A DNA stretch of 64,000 nucleotides from Massilibacillus massiliensis (GCF_900086705.1 NZ_LT575483.1:3167516-3231515); one strand, 5' to 3'. Counted from the first letter of the stretch, positions 38,010 to 46,524 are shown. The notes: generated by a model from the sequence alone, not told the origin. A program made the numbers and translations.

Positions 38010-39515
38010 ATGGCAGGAGAAATTGAAAATGCGGCACCGGCACGTGAAGAACGTTTAAAGGCAGGCATTGCATTTTGTGGTACATGTGCACAGCTTAAGA
38101 ATACGCTGAATCAAGAAGGCGGCGGTTGTTTGCATGCGGCAAATCGCAGTTTTTCACAAACCTATGGATGCCAATTTACGCTAAGCCTTGGTATCTTAAA
38201 TACAATTCGAAATGCTGTTATTATTATGCATGGTCCAATTGGCTGCGGGTTTTGCTCTACGGCAAATATTGGTATGGGAAAAGCGTATAAACAGCTTAGA
38301 GATCCTTCGGCGAACGGTTTGATATGGTTGAGTTCAAACCTTGATGAAACAGATGTAATCAGCGGCGGCGAAGAAAAATTAAAAGAAACCATTCTTTATG
38401 CGGATCAAGAGTTTCGCCCAGAGACGATCATTGTAGCAAGTTCCTGTGTGCCGGCTTTAATTGGCGATGATGTGGACAGCATCCTGCAGGAATTACAAAC
38501 GGAGGTCACGGCGGAACTTGTACCCGTCATTTGTGAGGGTTTTAAAACAAAGTTGATGGCAACAGCCTATGACGCTGTGTATAATGGGATTTTGAAAAAA
38601 CTCACCAGATATCCGGAGCGAGAAACATATCTGACAGAAACGGATCTTGAAAAACAAGCAAGAGAATATAAACTAAAAAGAACCGTGAATGTCTTTAATG
38701 TGGGGTCGATGAGCCGCGCAGATGAACTGGAAATTCAGCGGTTGTTGACAGCACTTGAACTGAATGTTAATTTTCTTCCCTGCTATGCAGCACCAGAAGA
38801 TTTTTCCTATGCGCTTGAAGTGGCTCTGAATGTGAGTATTTGTGGCACCCATGATGATTATTATTTACAGTATATTTATGAAAACTTTCATATTCCTTAT
38901 ATGATTGACACGATTCCGATTGGCCGTAAAAATACAGATCGTTGGCTTTTAAAAATTGCTGCACATTTCGGCATTGAAAAAGAAGCACAGTCTCTCATAC
39001 GAAAAGAAAATGAATTGTTGGATGACAGCCTTGTGCCTTTTAGAGAGAATTTACGCGGAAAACGTGTTTTGATCAGCGGTGGTGAAGTCAGAATTTTAGC
39101 TACAGCTGAGGTTGTGCAGGATTTAGAGATGAAACTTGTCGGCTTAAAAGGACATCATATTGATCAATTTGCAAAACCTATATTCGAGGCTTTAGACGAT
39201 ATTGATGATGTGCATATTAATATTGCTACGCAGCATCCGTTTGAACAAGCGAACCTTGTAAGGCGATTAAACCCGGATGTCATGATCATTCATACAGGCA
39301 GTGGAAATGTCACCGCCAAATATGGTCTGCCGGTTTTTCCGCTATATGGATCGAGCTATAATTATATTGGATATTCGGGTACGTATGAAATAGCAAGACG
39401 GTTGAATAGAATCATGAAAAACAGTCAATTTAACAAGAATTTAAAGAAATATAGAGCACTCCCTTATAAACAAGAATGGTATGAAAAAGAACCTTTTACG
39501 TATATTAAGTATTAA
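38010..39515 (+). CDS. Nitrogenase component-1 D-like subunit, pair C
   Basis: Alpha-type subunit, more divergent than those of pairs A and B. P-cluster positions are C54 (TYGCQFTLS), C79 (HGPIGC) and C146 (SSCVPALIGDD); the cofactor-ligand cysteine equivalent is C278 (SICGTHDDYY). The His442 region reads PLYGSSYNYIGYSG, with no His. Extra cysteines are C23, C26 and C40 at the N-terminus. An insert of about 20 residues (near 200-220, TDLEKQAREYKL) is absent from the other two. 501 residues. Last gene of the locus, followed by a strong terminator. Confidence 0.84.
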   Translation: MAGEIENAAPAREERLKAGIAFCGTCAQLKNTLNQEGGGCLHAANRSFSQTYGCQFTLSLGILNTIRNAVIIMHGPIGCGFCSTANIGMGKAYKQLRDPSANGLIWLSSNLDETDVISGGEEKLKETILYADQEFRPETIIVASSCVPALIGDDVDSILQELQTEVTAELVPVICEGFKTKLMATAYDAVYNGILKKLTRYPERETYLTETDLEKQAREYKLKRTVNVFNVGSMSRADELEIQRLLTALELNVNFLPCYAAPEDFSYALEVALNVSICGTHDDYYLQYIYENFHIPYMIDTIPIGRKNTDRWLLKIAAHFGIEKEAQSLIRKENELLDDSLVPFRENLRGKRVLISGGEVRILATAEVVQDLEMKLVGLKGHHIDQFAKPIFEALDDIDDVHINIATQHPFEQANLVRRLNPDVMIIHTGSGNVTAKYGLPVFPLYGSSYNYIGYSGTYEIARRLNRIMKNSQFNKNLKKYRALPYKQEWYEKEPFTYIKY

Positions 39516-39529
39516 ACTGAATGAGGTTG

Positions 39530-39575
39530 ATCAAAAATGGAAAGCATGCAGTTTGCTTTCCATTTTTGATATATA
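39530..39575 (+). terminator. Terminator of the nitrogenase-like locus
   Basis: A 17-bp perfect stem (39530-39546 with 39554-39570, ATCAAAAATGGAAAGCA and complement) with a 7-nt loop. Marks the end of the unit that runs from about 25.4 kb. Confidence 0.88.
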
Positions 39576-39689
39576 TCTAATGCAGATATCGCATTAAGCG
39601 CTTACTTATAAAATTCTTAGTGTAAGGTGTCCTTTTGGCATCGCCCCAAAATAAGATGCAACGCAAGCGGTAGCATCACCATGAACGAA

Positions 39690-39870
39690 AACAATGATGT
39701 ATAATTAAAGTATGGCATAAGGTCGATTCTTTTTGAGTCAAGAACTCGACCCCAAAATTGATATGATTTCCTGCTTGCACCACATATTGTCCAGCCCCTT
39801 CGGGCGAAAGGACGTGTAGTAAAGTAATAACTTACAGGAAGTCACGCCATATTTTATCTACAAGGGGATG
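39690..39870 (+). ncRNA. Candidate IS110 bridge RNA region
   Basis: Non-coding sequence directly upstream of the recombinase. It has TATAAT at 39700-39705, a hairpin GGTCGA...TCGACC at 39721-39751 (arms extended by TTCTT/AAGAA), a second GCCC-CTTC-GGGC hairpin near 39794-39805, and a third AAGT-AATA-ACTT near 39823-39834. IS110 elements of this layout encode a bridge RNA in this position; the assignment is by position and structure only. Confidence 0.45.
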
Positions 39871-39875
39871 GTATT

Positions 39876-41096
39876 GTGGACATAACTTATGAGCGTTGTT
39901 GTGGGATTGATGTACACAAAAAGATGATAGTTGCCTGTCTAATCTGTGGTGGAAAGCAGCAACTTCGTCAGTTTGGTACAACGACAAAAGAACTGAGAGA
40001 TTTATCAGCTTGGTTAGTTGACGCCGGTTGTCAAATGATTGCCATGGAAAGTACCGCTTCCTACTGGAAACCATTGTACAATATCTTTGAGCTTTCCGAT
40101 CTCAATGCCATGGTAGTAAATGCCCAGCACATGAAAGCTTTGCCTGGTCGTAAGACCGACGTCAAAGATGCAGAATGGATTGCCGATCTTCTTCGACATG
40201 GGTTACTAAAAGCAAGCTATATTCCAGACCGTGAACAACGGGAACTACGGGAAATCTCTCGCTATCGCAAGAGCTTGATTGATGAGCGAAGCCGAGAGCT
40301 GAACCGATTGCAGAAAATGCTAGAAGGAGCCAATGTGAAACTATCCAGTGTAGTAAGTGCCATCAACGGCAAGAGTTCCAGGCGACTTTTGGAAAGCATT
40401 GTCCAAGATAAAAAGCTTGATGAAGACGAGATTTTAAGGCTGCTTCATCCTAGTATGCACGCTAAACTCAATGAAATCATGGCTTGCGTTGATGGAATTA
40501 TTTCGCCCTTGCAACGCAGATTGCTTCGTAATGTCTTGGATCATATTGACGATATGACAAAACGTATCGAAGATATGGACAAACTAATCAAAGACTACTT
40601 GAACAAATATGAAGAAGCCATCGCAGCCATAGATGAAATACCGGGTGTTGGGAGAATCAGTGCAGAAACAATCTTAGCGGAAATCGGATTAAATATGAAT
40701 CGGTTTCCAACCGAAAGACATATTAGTTCTTGGGCTGGTGTGGCGCCAGGTAACCATGAGAGTGCAGGGAAACGAAAGAGTGGAAAAACTACGCATGGAA
40801 ATACAACATTAAAAGCTATGTTAGTACAATGTGCTAAGGCTGCGCAAAAGACGAAGGGAAGCTTTTTTTCAGCTCAATATCAACGGATTGCAGCGCGAAG
40901 AGGAAAAAGCAGAGCCGCCGTAGCTGTGGCTCATTCCATACTAATCGCTATTTACTACATACTAAAAGCAAAAGTTCCTTATCGAGAGTTAGGTTCGGAA
41001 TATTACAATCAATTTAACCGAGAGAAGAAAATACAATCCTATTTGAAGAAATTAGCGGCTTTGGGTTGGGAGCGCCCCACCACAGCTACAACCTGA
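39876..41096 (+). CDS. IS110-family transposase (DEDD/serine recombinase)
   Basis: N-terminal RuvC-like domain with CGIDVHKK (Asp), AMESTASYW (Glu) and KTDVKDAEW (Asp pair). Central helical part, then the C-terminal transposase domain with IPGVGRISAETILAEIG near residue 255 and SSWAGVAPGNHESAGKRKSGK near residue 288, which contains the catalytic serine. Length 406, complete and apparently intact. RNA-guided recombination is known for the family. Inserted just downstream of the nitrogenase-like locus. Confidence 0.95.
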   Translation: MDITYERCCGIDVHKKMIVACLICGGKQQLRQFGTTTKELRDLSAWLVDAGCQMIAMESTASYWKPLYNIFELSDLNAMVVNAQHMKALPGRKTDVKDAEWIADLLRHGLLKASYIPDREQRELREISRYRKSLIDERSRELNRLQKMLEGANVKLSSVVSAINGKSSRRLLESIVQDKKLDEDEILRLLHPSMHAKLNEIMACVDGIISPLQRRLLRNVLDHIDDMTKRIEDMDKLIKDYLNKYEEAIAAIDEIPGVGRISAETILAEIGLNMNRFPTERHISSWAGVAPGNHESAGKRKSGKTTHGNTTLKAMLVQCAKAAQKTKGSFFSAQYQRIAARRGKSRAAVAVAHSILIAIYYILKAKVPYRELGSEYYNQFNREKKIQSYLKKLAALGWERPTTATT

Positions 41097-41405
41097 TTGT
41101 CTATATACGATATTTTTTGTCCTGAATTATAGGGCTTGTCTTTGTGCGTCCTTTTTCTAGGATATAGAAGAGGTTTTCATAGTAAAGAAACAAAAGGTCT
41201 AGGCCGCAAACCTCCAAAATACTTGAAAAAAGATCAACTTACTAAAATCCTTAACTCGCTTCGCTCAAACAAACGGATTTCTTAACGTAAGCTGATCTTT
41301 TTTCATCCTTCGGAACGTATTTTTCCGGAAAAGGCCAGGGACGAAAAGAATGGGAGTGCCGCATTTTTATGTGACGCTCCCATTTTATAATTGTGTGAAA
41401 TAAAT
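41097..41405. other. Intergenic region downstream of IS110, with a large hairpin
   Basis: Holds the right end of the IS element and an 80-nt hairpin: 41225-41242 pairs with 41287-41304 (17 of 18 positions), with an inner AAATCC/GGATTT pairing (41245-41250, 41275-41280) and a CTCGCTTCGCTC tip. It is followed by the minus-strand tlpA terminator. No coding sequence recognised. Confidence 0.5.
41353..41389 (-). terminator. Terminator after tlpA-like gene (minus strand)
   Basis: ATGGGAGTGCCGCAT and ATGTGACGCTCCCAT form an imperfect 15-bp stem with a short T-rich loop, just beyond the stop of the minus-strand gene. Confidence 0.65.
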
Positions 41406-41984
41406 TTAATTGGCTTTGATGGAATTGATGCCTTTTTGTAAAGTTTGTTCGCTGATGGCACCTTGGTATGCAGCAGCAATATTACCGCTTCTGTCGATAA
41501 AAACTGTTGTTGGAATAGAAGAAATTCCATACGCATCGATGCCTTGATATTCAAGATCAAAATATACAGGGAATGTATAACCTTGACTTTGTATGAATTG
41601 CTGCCCTTTTTCTTGCGTTTCACGTTGGCCATCGACCAAATCAACCATCATAAAGACAACATCATTTTTCTCTGTATTATATACTTTATTAAAATGTGGC
41701 ATTTCGCTTTTGCAAGGTGGGCACCAAGAAGCCCAAAAATTTAATACCACCGGTTTGCCAACGAAATCAGAAAGTTTTACCTTGTTGCCGTTGGCATCAA
41801 AAACCGTAAAATCAGGTGCTTTTTGCTTGATTGATTCGGCAGACTTCTCTGCGGTAATAGTGGGATTCATTGATTCAGAAGATTGTGCTTGGTATTTGGT
41901 CAGAGTTGAATAAGCAAAAGAAGCAATGCTGAGAAATACGCTAAATAATATGATACCTAAAAATATTTTTCTTTTTGCAGTCAT
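41406..41984 (-). CDS. TlpA/ResA-like membrane-anchored thiol-disulfide oxidoreductase
   Basis: Extracytoplasmic thioredoxin-fold protein tethered by an N-terminal helix (residues about 7-27). Core begins QKAPDFTVFDANGNKVKLSDFVGKPVVLNFWASWCPPC with active-site CPPC near residue 93, and has the cis-proline segment GISSIPTTVFID near residue 155. Length 192. AGGAC-type site before ATG. Coupled with ccdA 13 bp upstream on the same strand, which supplies reducing electrons. Targets may be cytochrome c apoproteins or other periplasmic disulfides. Confidence 0.9.
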   Translation of the reverse strand: MTAKRKIFLGIILFSVFLSIASFAYSTLTKYQAQSSESMNPTITAEKSAESIKQKAPDFTVFDANGNKVKLSDFVGKPVVLNFWASWCPPCKSEMPHFNKVYNTEKNDVVFMMVDLVDGQRETQEKGQQFIQSQGYTFPVYFDLEYQGIDAYGISSIPTTVFIDRSGNIAAAYQGAISEQTLQKGINSIKAN

Positions 41985-41997
41985 CTTTATTGTCCTC

Positions 41998-42672
41998 CTA
42001 AAATGTTAGTAAGGATAGGAAATATCCCATCCATCCGGTGATCATGAGAATTCCGATCAGGATAAGTAAACTGCCGGAAAAGAGTTGAATGATGCGATAA
42101 TTTTTTTTGATAAAATCAAAAGCGGCTGTTAATTGCTCGATTAAGACGGCACTGATGATAAACGGTATGCCGAGTCCGAGTGAAAAACTTAAGAGCATAA
42201 GGACTCCTTTTAAACTTTCACCGCTGGTGGCGGCGAACATTAAGGCAGATCCTAAAAATGCACCGACACAAGGTGTCCAACCAAGTGAAAAAATTACGCC
42301 GAATAAAATAGATGAAGAAAAACCTAACTTAACAGCTTGAAATTTTAGCTGATGTGTAGTATTAAGTAGAGGAATACGAATAATCTCCAAGAAATTCAAG
42401 CCAAATACGATAACAACGATACCGGAGACTATATGGATGATGGTCTGATACTCTTTTAAAATATGACCAGCCGCACCGGCAAAAGCCCCTAAGCTTACGA
42501 AGACAATCGTAAATCCAAGTACGAAACCAAGTGCATTTGTAAGTGCAGCTGATTTATTGCTTTGCATATTGGTTTGACCCGTAAAGTAGGAGATATAAAC
42601 GGGCAGCATTGGCAACAAGCAAGGAGAAATAAATGTGATGATTCCTTCTAAAAAAGCGATGATATAGTCCAT
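41998..42672 (-). CDS. ccdA: CcdA/DsbD-like thiol-electron transporter
   Basis: Six-helix inner-membrane protein carrying reducing equivalents from cytosolic thioredoxin to periplasmic thioredoxin-like proteins. Evidence: FISPCLLPMLPVYISYFTG near residue 14 (first redox Cys) and SLGWTPCVGAFLGSALMFA near residue 130 (second redox Cys). Length 224. AGGAGG precedes the ATG. Operon with the TlpA-like gene. Confidence 0.92.
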   Translation of the reverse strand: MDYIIAFLEGIITFISPCLLPMLPVYISYFTGQTNMQSNKSAALTNALGFVLGFTIVFVSLGAFAGAAGHILKEYQTIIHIVSGIVVIVFGLNFLEIIRIPLLNTTHQLKFQAVKLGFSSSILFGVIFSLGWTPCVGAFLGSALMFAATSGESLKGVLMLLSFSLGLGIPFIISAVLIEQLTAAFDFIKKNYRIIQLFSGSLLILIGILMITGWMGYFLSLLTF

Positions 42673-42882
42673 ACCGTTATCCTCCTATATATGATATGTA
42701 TTATATAATATACCATTTTTTAGCGCAAATTCAGTGATTGAATCACAGTCGGCGGGTCGAGGATAAGCACTCATCTGCATCGTTACAGCAAGATACCTAT
42801 ATAAATATTTTGTAAGATAGGCTATAATAGTCTCAAATAAGCTATTGAACTATTTAGGTTGATTTTAGAAAGGATAATCGTC

Positions 42883-43458
42883 ATGGCAGTTATAGCACCT
42901 ACACCCCCAACCAAACCTACGCCGCCGGTTCCACCAACACTTACTCCCGCAGGTACAAGTGCAGAAGCAACGGATCCTGCTGCTGCAAATTTGCATCCAG
43001 TAAAATTTTCAAACAGCGCAGCAGATCATACATCGGCGAGCGATACAAAGAAGACCGAAAGTGTAGACGAAAAACCACAAGAAAATTCCGTGCAGGCAAA
43101 AGATACAGGAAAAACGGATGCGAGCAAGACCGTGCAGCAGGCGCCACAGGAGAGTTCTCTGGTAAATGTGAATTCTGATGAAGGAATGCAGGCACAGACA
43201 CTTGTAGATAAAATGCCGATGCAGCAAAGTAAATCTTCTGGCTTTAGTTATGCTCCTTTCATTGGCATCCTTGTAATCGTCGCGGTGGTGTTAGTTGGAT
43301 TGAAGTTGTTAAAAAAGAATACAAAGGAAACACCAAGTATTATAGACGATTTGCAACAAACAGATGACGCCCTGCCTAAAGAGGGAATTGATATTGCCGC
43401 TGATGAAAATGTAATAACAAATACTAAGCCTAAGAAAAAGTTCGAAGTACGTATCTAG
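42883..43458 (+). CDS. Uncharacterised single-pass membrane protein, proline-rich N-terminus
   Basis: About 191 residues. N-terminal 20 residues are Pro/Thr-rich (PTPPTKPTPPVPPT), then about 100 residues of disordered Ser/Asp/Lys-rich sequence. One hydrophobic helix follows (FIGILVIVAVVLVGLKLL, near residue 125), then an acidic cytoplasmic or periplasmic tail ending in basic residues. ATG at 42883 preferred over an upstream TTG-type start because GAAAGGA precedes it. No recognised domain. Monocistronic with its own terminator. Confidence 0.6.
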   Translation: MAVIAPTPPTKPTPPVPPTLTPAGTSAEATDPAAANLHPVKFSNSAADHTSASDTKKTESVDEKPQENSVQAKDTGKTDASKTVQQAPQESSLVNVNSDEGMQAQTLVDKMPMQQSKSSGFSYAPFIGILVIVAVVLVGLKLLKKNTKETPSIIDDLQQTDDALPKEGIDIAADENVITNTKPKKKFEVRI

Positions 43459-43463
43459 ATCAT

Positions 43464-43506
43464 AAAGTGAGGATGGCGCATTAAAATGCGCCATCCTCAC
43501 TTTATT
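43464..43506 (+). terminator. Terminator after the proline-rich membrane protein gene
   Basis: An 18-bp perfect stem (43464-43481 with 43486-43503; core GTGAGGATGGCGCAT) with a 4-nt loop and T-rich tail. Confidence 0.88.
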
Positions 43507-43532
43507 TTATGTCATAGAATTCACTACGGATT

Positions 43533-43590
43533 TAGTTGACAGTTCAACTAAATTTACTTATACTAAAATTAGTTGAAATTTAAACTAATT
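43533..43590 (+). promoter_or_regulatory. marR promoter with overlapping operators
   Basis: TTGACA (43536-43541), 17-bp spacer, TATACT (43559-43564). Inverted repeat TAGTTGA-CAGT-TCAACTA (43533-43550) covers the -35, and a second, TTAGTT...AACTAA (43569-43588), lies at the start site. Typical of MarR autoregulation. Confidence 0.7.
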
Positions 43591-43611
43591 TAAAGATCGG
43601 AGGGGATTTCT

Positions 43612-44115
43612 ATTTATGAACTGAAAAATGAATTTTTAAGAGATGTAGGAACCTTAGCACGTTGTGTGCAATCGATTTGTGATATTAAATTTCGTGAGTT
43701 GAATTTGCAACGTGGTCAATTTATTTTTTTAACGCGAATTTGTGAGCAGCCAGGCATACATTTAAATGAACTATCAAACTTATTGAAAGTAGATAAAGCG
43801 ACAACAACAAAAGCTGTACAAAAATTGATGGCAGAAGATTATGTACGCAAAACACGTGATTGTGAAGATAAACGGATTTATCATCTTTTCCCTTCTGAAA
43901 AAGCGAAAAAAATCTATCCTTATATGATTGAGGAAGAAAATTTGAATATTGAAAGTTGTTTTCAGGACTTTTCTGTAGAAGAAAAAAAAATGATGGAACA
44001 ATTTATGAAAAGAATGTGCATTCATATTGATCAATATTGGAAAGAAACAAAATCCAGTAAGGAGCAGTCGATTCAAATTGATAAGAAAATTGCACACAAG
44101 ATGGAGAGGGAATAA
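43612..44115 (+). CDS. MarR-family transcriptional regulator (start codon probably ATT)
   Basis: Winged-HTH regulator: LNLQRGQFIFLTRI, NLLKVDKATTTKAVQKL (recognition helix), and the wing with RDCEDKRIYHLF. The first ordinary in-frame start is a GTG at 43666, which would remove the first dimerisation helix. Upstream codons in frame read YELKNEFLRDVGTLARCVQSI, typical family N-terminus, and an ATT at 43612 lies about 6-7 nt after GGAGGGG. The ATG visible at 43616 is out of frame and hits a stop after two codons. Hence a non-AUG start or an altered start codon. First of three genes with two GNAT acetyltransferases. Confidence 0.78.
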   Translation: MYELKNEFLRDVGTLARCVQSICDIKFRELNLQRGQFIFLTRICEQPGIHLNELSNLLKVDKATTTKAVQKLMAEDYVRKTRDCEDKRIYHLFPSEKAKKIYPYMIEEENLNIESCFQDFSVEEKKMMEQFMKRMCIHIDQYWKETKSSKEQSIQIDKKIAHKMERE

Positions 44116-44117
44116 GC

Positions 44118-44606
44118 ATGTCAAATATGGTAATTCAAAGCTATACAGAAAACTACAAAGAACAGATCATTGATTTAATTCTTACGATACAGCAAACGGA
44201 ATTTCAGATTCCGATCACAAAAGACGATCAACCGGATTTAAGTAATATACCGAATTTTTATCAATCCCAGAACGGAAATTTTTGGACGGCTATAGATCAA
44301 GATGTTGTGTTAGGAACGATTGCTTTATTGGATATCGGCAATGGCGAAGGTGCTTTACGAAAAATGTTTGTAAAGGCTCCATATCGGGGAAAAACTCATA
44401 ATGTAGCAAATTCTTTATTACAAACGGCAATTGAGTGGGCAAAAAAACATGAGATGCGAAATATTTATTTAGGGACGACAGAGAAATTTTTGGCGGCACA
44501 TCGGTTTTATGAAAAAAATAAATTCGTGCAGATAACAAAAGAGGGTTTGCCAGAAACGTTTCCTGTTATGAAGGTCGATACAAGATTTTATCAATTACAC
44601 ATTTGA
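44118..44606 (+). CDS. GNAT-family N-acetyltransferase
   Basis: Acetyl-CoA-dependent acetyltransferase fold: LRKMFVKAPYRGKTHNVANSLLQTAIEWAKKH contains the acetyl-CoA binding loop (variant R-G-K). AAHRFYEKNKFVQI near residue 135 is the usual C-terminal motif. Length 162. Starts 3 nt after marR, in one operon. Substrate unknown. Confidence 0.82.
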   Translation: MSNMVIQSYTENYKEQIIDLILTIQQTEFQIPITKDDQPDLSNIPNFYQSQNGNFWTAIDQDVVLGTIALLDIGNGEGALRKMFVKAPYRGKTHNVANSLLQTAIEWAKKHEMRNIYLGTTEKFLAAHRFYEKNKFVQITKEGLPETFPVMKVDTRFYQLHI

Positions 44607-44620
44607 GGAGATACGTCTAC

Positions 44621-45061
44621 ATGAAATATAAAAGTTTAATTATCGTAAATGATGAACAACTGCAAAAAGCCTATGCAATCAGAAGAAAAGTATTTATAGA
44701 AGAACAAAATGTACCGGAGGAATTAGAGCTTGATGCTTATGATCGTCAAGAAGCAACGAAACATGTGTTGATTTTAGACGAGTCAAAGAAAGCAATTGCA
44801 ACCGCTAGATTTCGTCCATACGAGAACGGCATATTAAAAATTGAACGAGTGGCAGTACTGCAAAAAGAACGTGGCACTGGAATTGGTAAATTACTCATGG
44901 ATCGTATCGAGACGGAGGCAAAAGGTGAAAAGTATAGCAAATTGAAATTGTCAGCACAGTTGCATGCACAAAAGTTTTATGAAAAACTTGGATATCAAGC
45001 ACAAGGAGAAGTCTATTTAGATGCGGGAATTGAGCATGTCGATATGATGAAACATATCTAA
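44621..45061 (+). CDS. GNAT-family N-acetyltransferase, ElaA-like
   Basis: N-terminal YAIRRKVFIEEQNVPEELELD is characteristic of the ElaA/YjcF-type GNAT branch. The acetyl-CoA loop is VLQKERGTGIGKLLMD near residue 86, and QLHAQKFYEKLGYQAQGE is the C-terminal motif. Length 146. ATG at 44621 preferred with GAGGAG about 10 nt upstream. Third gene of the marR operon. Confidence 0.84.
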   Translation: MKYKSLIIVNDEQLQKAYAIRRKVFIEEQNVPEELELDAYDRQEATKHVLILDESKKAIATARFRPYENGILKIERVAVLQKERGTGIGKLLMDRIETEAKGEKYSKLKLSAQLHAQKFYEKLGYQAQGEVYLDAGIEHVDMMKHI

Positions 45062-45150
45062 ATTATCTTTTTATTTGACAATATTTTATAGAATATGCTA
45101 TCCTTAGAAAGAATAATTTGATGATCAATGATTTCATAAATTTTATATAT

Positions 45151-45320
45151 GGAATAGGTGCCCGAGAGGGCTTAATAGGGAAGTTGGTGTAAAACCAATG
45201 CGGTCCCGCCACTGTAATAGGGAGCAGACTCAAAAAATGTCACTGGAATTTAAATTCTGGGAAGGCTGAGCGAGCGATGAACTAGAGCCAGGAGAACTGC
45301 CTGTTCAACAATCACCGTAA
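45151..45320 (+). ncRNA. Cobalamin riboswitch aptamer
   Basis: Shows the conserved order of the B12 aptamer: GGTGCCC...GGGAAG, then GTGTAAAACCAATGCGG, TCCCGCCACTGTAA, GGGAAGG, a GATGA segment, and the B12 box AGCCAGGAGAACTGCC at about 45285-45301. Lies upstream of the importer operon and is followed by a strong terminator, so ligand binding presumably shuts the operon off. Confidence 0.95.
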
Positions 45321-45428
45321 TTTACTCACGAGCGATGGGAAGGGGATTTCAGTACACGATAGGTCTGTATTGTTTGCCCTGGCTATTTTTGTCAGGGCAT
45401 TTATTATTTTATACGGCACTGTACTGCG

Positions 45429-45458
45429 ATCTTCTGCTTTGGCGGAAGATTTTTTTTT
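45429..45458 (+). terminator. Terminator in the riboswitch expression platform
   Basis: ATCTTCTGC (45429-45437) pairs with GCGGAAGAT (45442-45450, one G-U), followed by eight T. A further hairpin GCCCTG...CAGGGC lies at about 45379-45402. Located between the B12 aptamer and the first importer gene, 125 bp before its start. Confidence 0.82.
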
Positions 45459-45582
45459 GCAATCTTATCTTTATCGTTCGAAGAAACATGAAAAATGGTA
45501 TATGCTCTGGCAGAAATTCTAAAATACATAATTTTCGCTGTAATGATTCAATTTTAAATAAGGAATTTTAGGAGATGATAGT

Positions 45583-46524
45583 TTGAAAAAAAACGAATTT
45601 GTGCGTAGGGTCATTCAGATGATGGTTACGCTTGCCGGTGTGACATTTCTGACGTTTTGTTTGACCTATTTATCACCAGGCGACCCTGTAGAAATGCTGT
45701 TAGAGGTTGGAGATACGATTGTTTCAGAAGAAACGATTGCCGAGACCAGAGCGCAGCTTGGTTTAGACCAGCCTTTTCACATACAGTATATCCGCTGGAT
45801 TGTAGGGATCGCACATGGAGATATGGGAATGTCTTATTCGGCAAAAATGCCGGTTGCAGATCGACTTTGGCAGTGCTTACCGGGAACTCTGACGCTTGCC
45901 GCTACTGCACTTATTATGATGTTAGTTATTTCAGTTCCTGGTGGTATTCTTTCTGCAGTATATAGAAATCGTAAAATTGACTATTTCATTCGTGGTATCT
46001 CTTTTTTAGGAATTTCTATGCCTAGTTTTTGGGTAGGTTTAATTTTACTCTATATTTTTGGTTTAAAACTAGGCATGTTTCCTATTGCCGGCGGGGTTGT
46101 GTCTGCAGATCGTATCGTACTTCCGGCGGTAACACTGGCAATTGCAATGTCGGCCAAATATACGAGACAAGTACGAACCGCCGTTCTTGAAGAACTTGGG
46201 CAAGATTATGTTATTGGTGCACGTACGCGAGGCATTCCGATGCGAAAAATTTTGTGGCATCATGTGCTTCCCAATGCTTGTCTGCCGCTCATTACACTTT
46301 TGGGATTGTCAATTGGCTGGCTGCTTGGCGGTGTGGCTGTTATAGAAATGGTCTTTTCTTGGCCGGGCCTCGGAAAAATGGCTGTACATGCTATTGAAAT
46401 GCGTGATTATCCATTGGTACAGGGATTTGTTCTATGGATTGCAATTTTATATATGGGAATCAATCTGCTGGTTGATATCTCCTATACATATCTCGATCCG
46501 CGTTTAAAGAGAGGGGGCCATTGA
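45583..46524 (+). CDS. ABC transporter permease, NikB/OppB type
   Basis: First permease of a dipeptide/nickel-class importer. Six helices; N-terminal signature TFLTFCLTYLSPGDPVEML, coupling region EELGQDYVIGARTRGIPMRKILWHHVLPNA (split between residues 205-235). TTG start with GGAGATGATAG upstream. 313 residues. First gene downstream of the B12 riboswitch. The operon order is permease, permease, binding protein, ATPase, ATPase, porin. Cobalt, or another metal complex or corrinoid, is the likely cargo given the riboswitch (inference). Confidence 0.9.
   Translation: MKKNEFVRRVIQMMVTLAGVTFLTFCLTYLSPGDPVEMLLEVGDTIVSEETIAETRAQLGLDQPFHIQYIRWIVGIAHGDMGMSYSAKMPVADRLWQCLPGTLTLAATALIMMLVISVPGGILSAVYRNRKIDYFIRGISFLGISMPSFWVGLILLYIFGLKLGMFPIAGGVVSADRIVLPAVTLAIAMSAKYTRQVRTAVLEELGQDYVIGARTRGIPMRKILWHHVLPNACLPLITLLGLSIGWLLGGVAVIEMVFSWPGLGKMAVHAIEMRDYPLVQGFVLWIAILYMGINLLVDISYTYLDPRLKRGGH

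Larger units (their letters stand above)
39600..41120 (+). mobile_element. IS110-family insertion sequence
   Basis: A DEDD recombinase gene flanked by non-coding ends, without visible terminal inverted repeats, as is usual for IS110. Exact ends cannot be fixed from one copy; the left boundary lies between the locus terminator (39575) and 39700, the right shortly after 41096. The upstream non-coding part is structured and may encode the bridge RNA. Confidence 0.7.

Noticed and set aside
39571-41400. IS110 element as a composite transposon carrying the nitrogenase-like locus
   Set aside because: Only one copy is visible, and no second flank at the metY side was found, so mobility of the locus is not supported.
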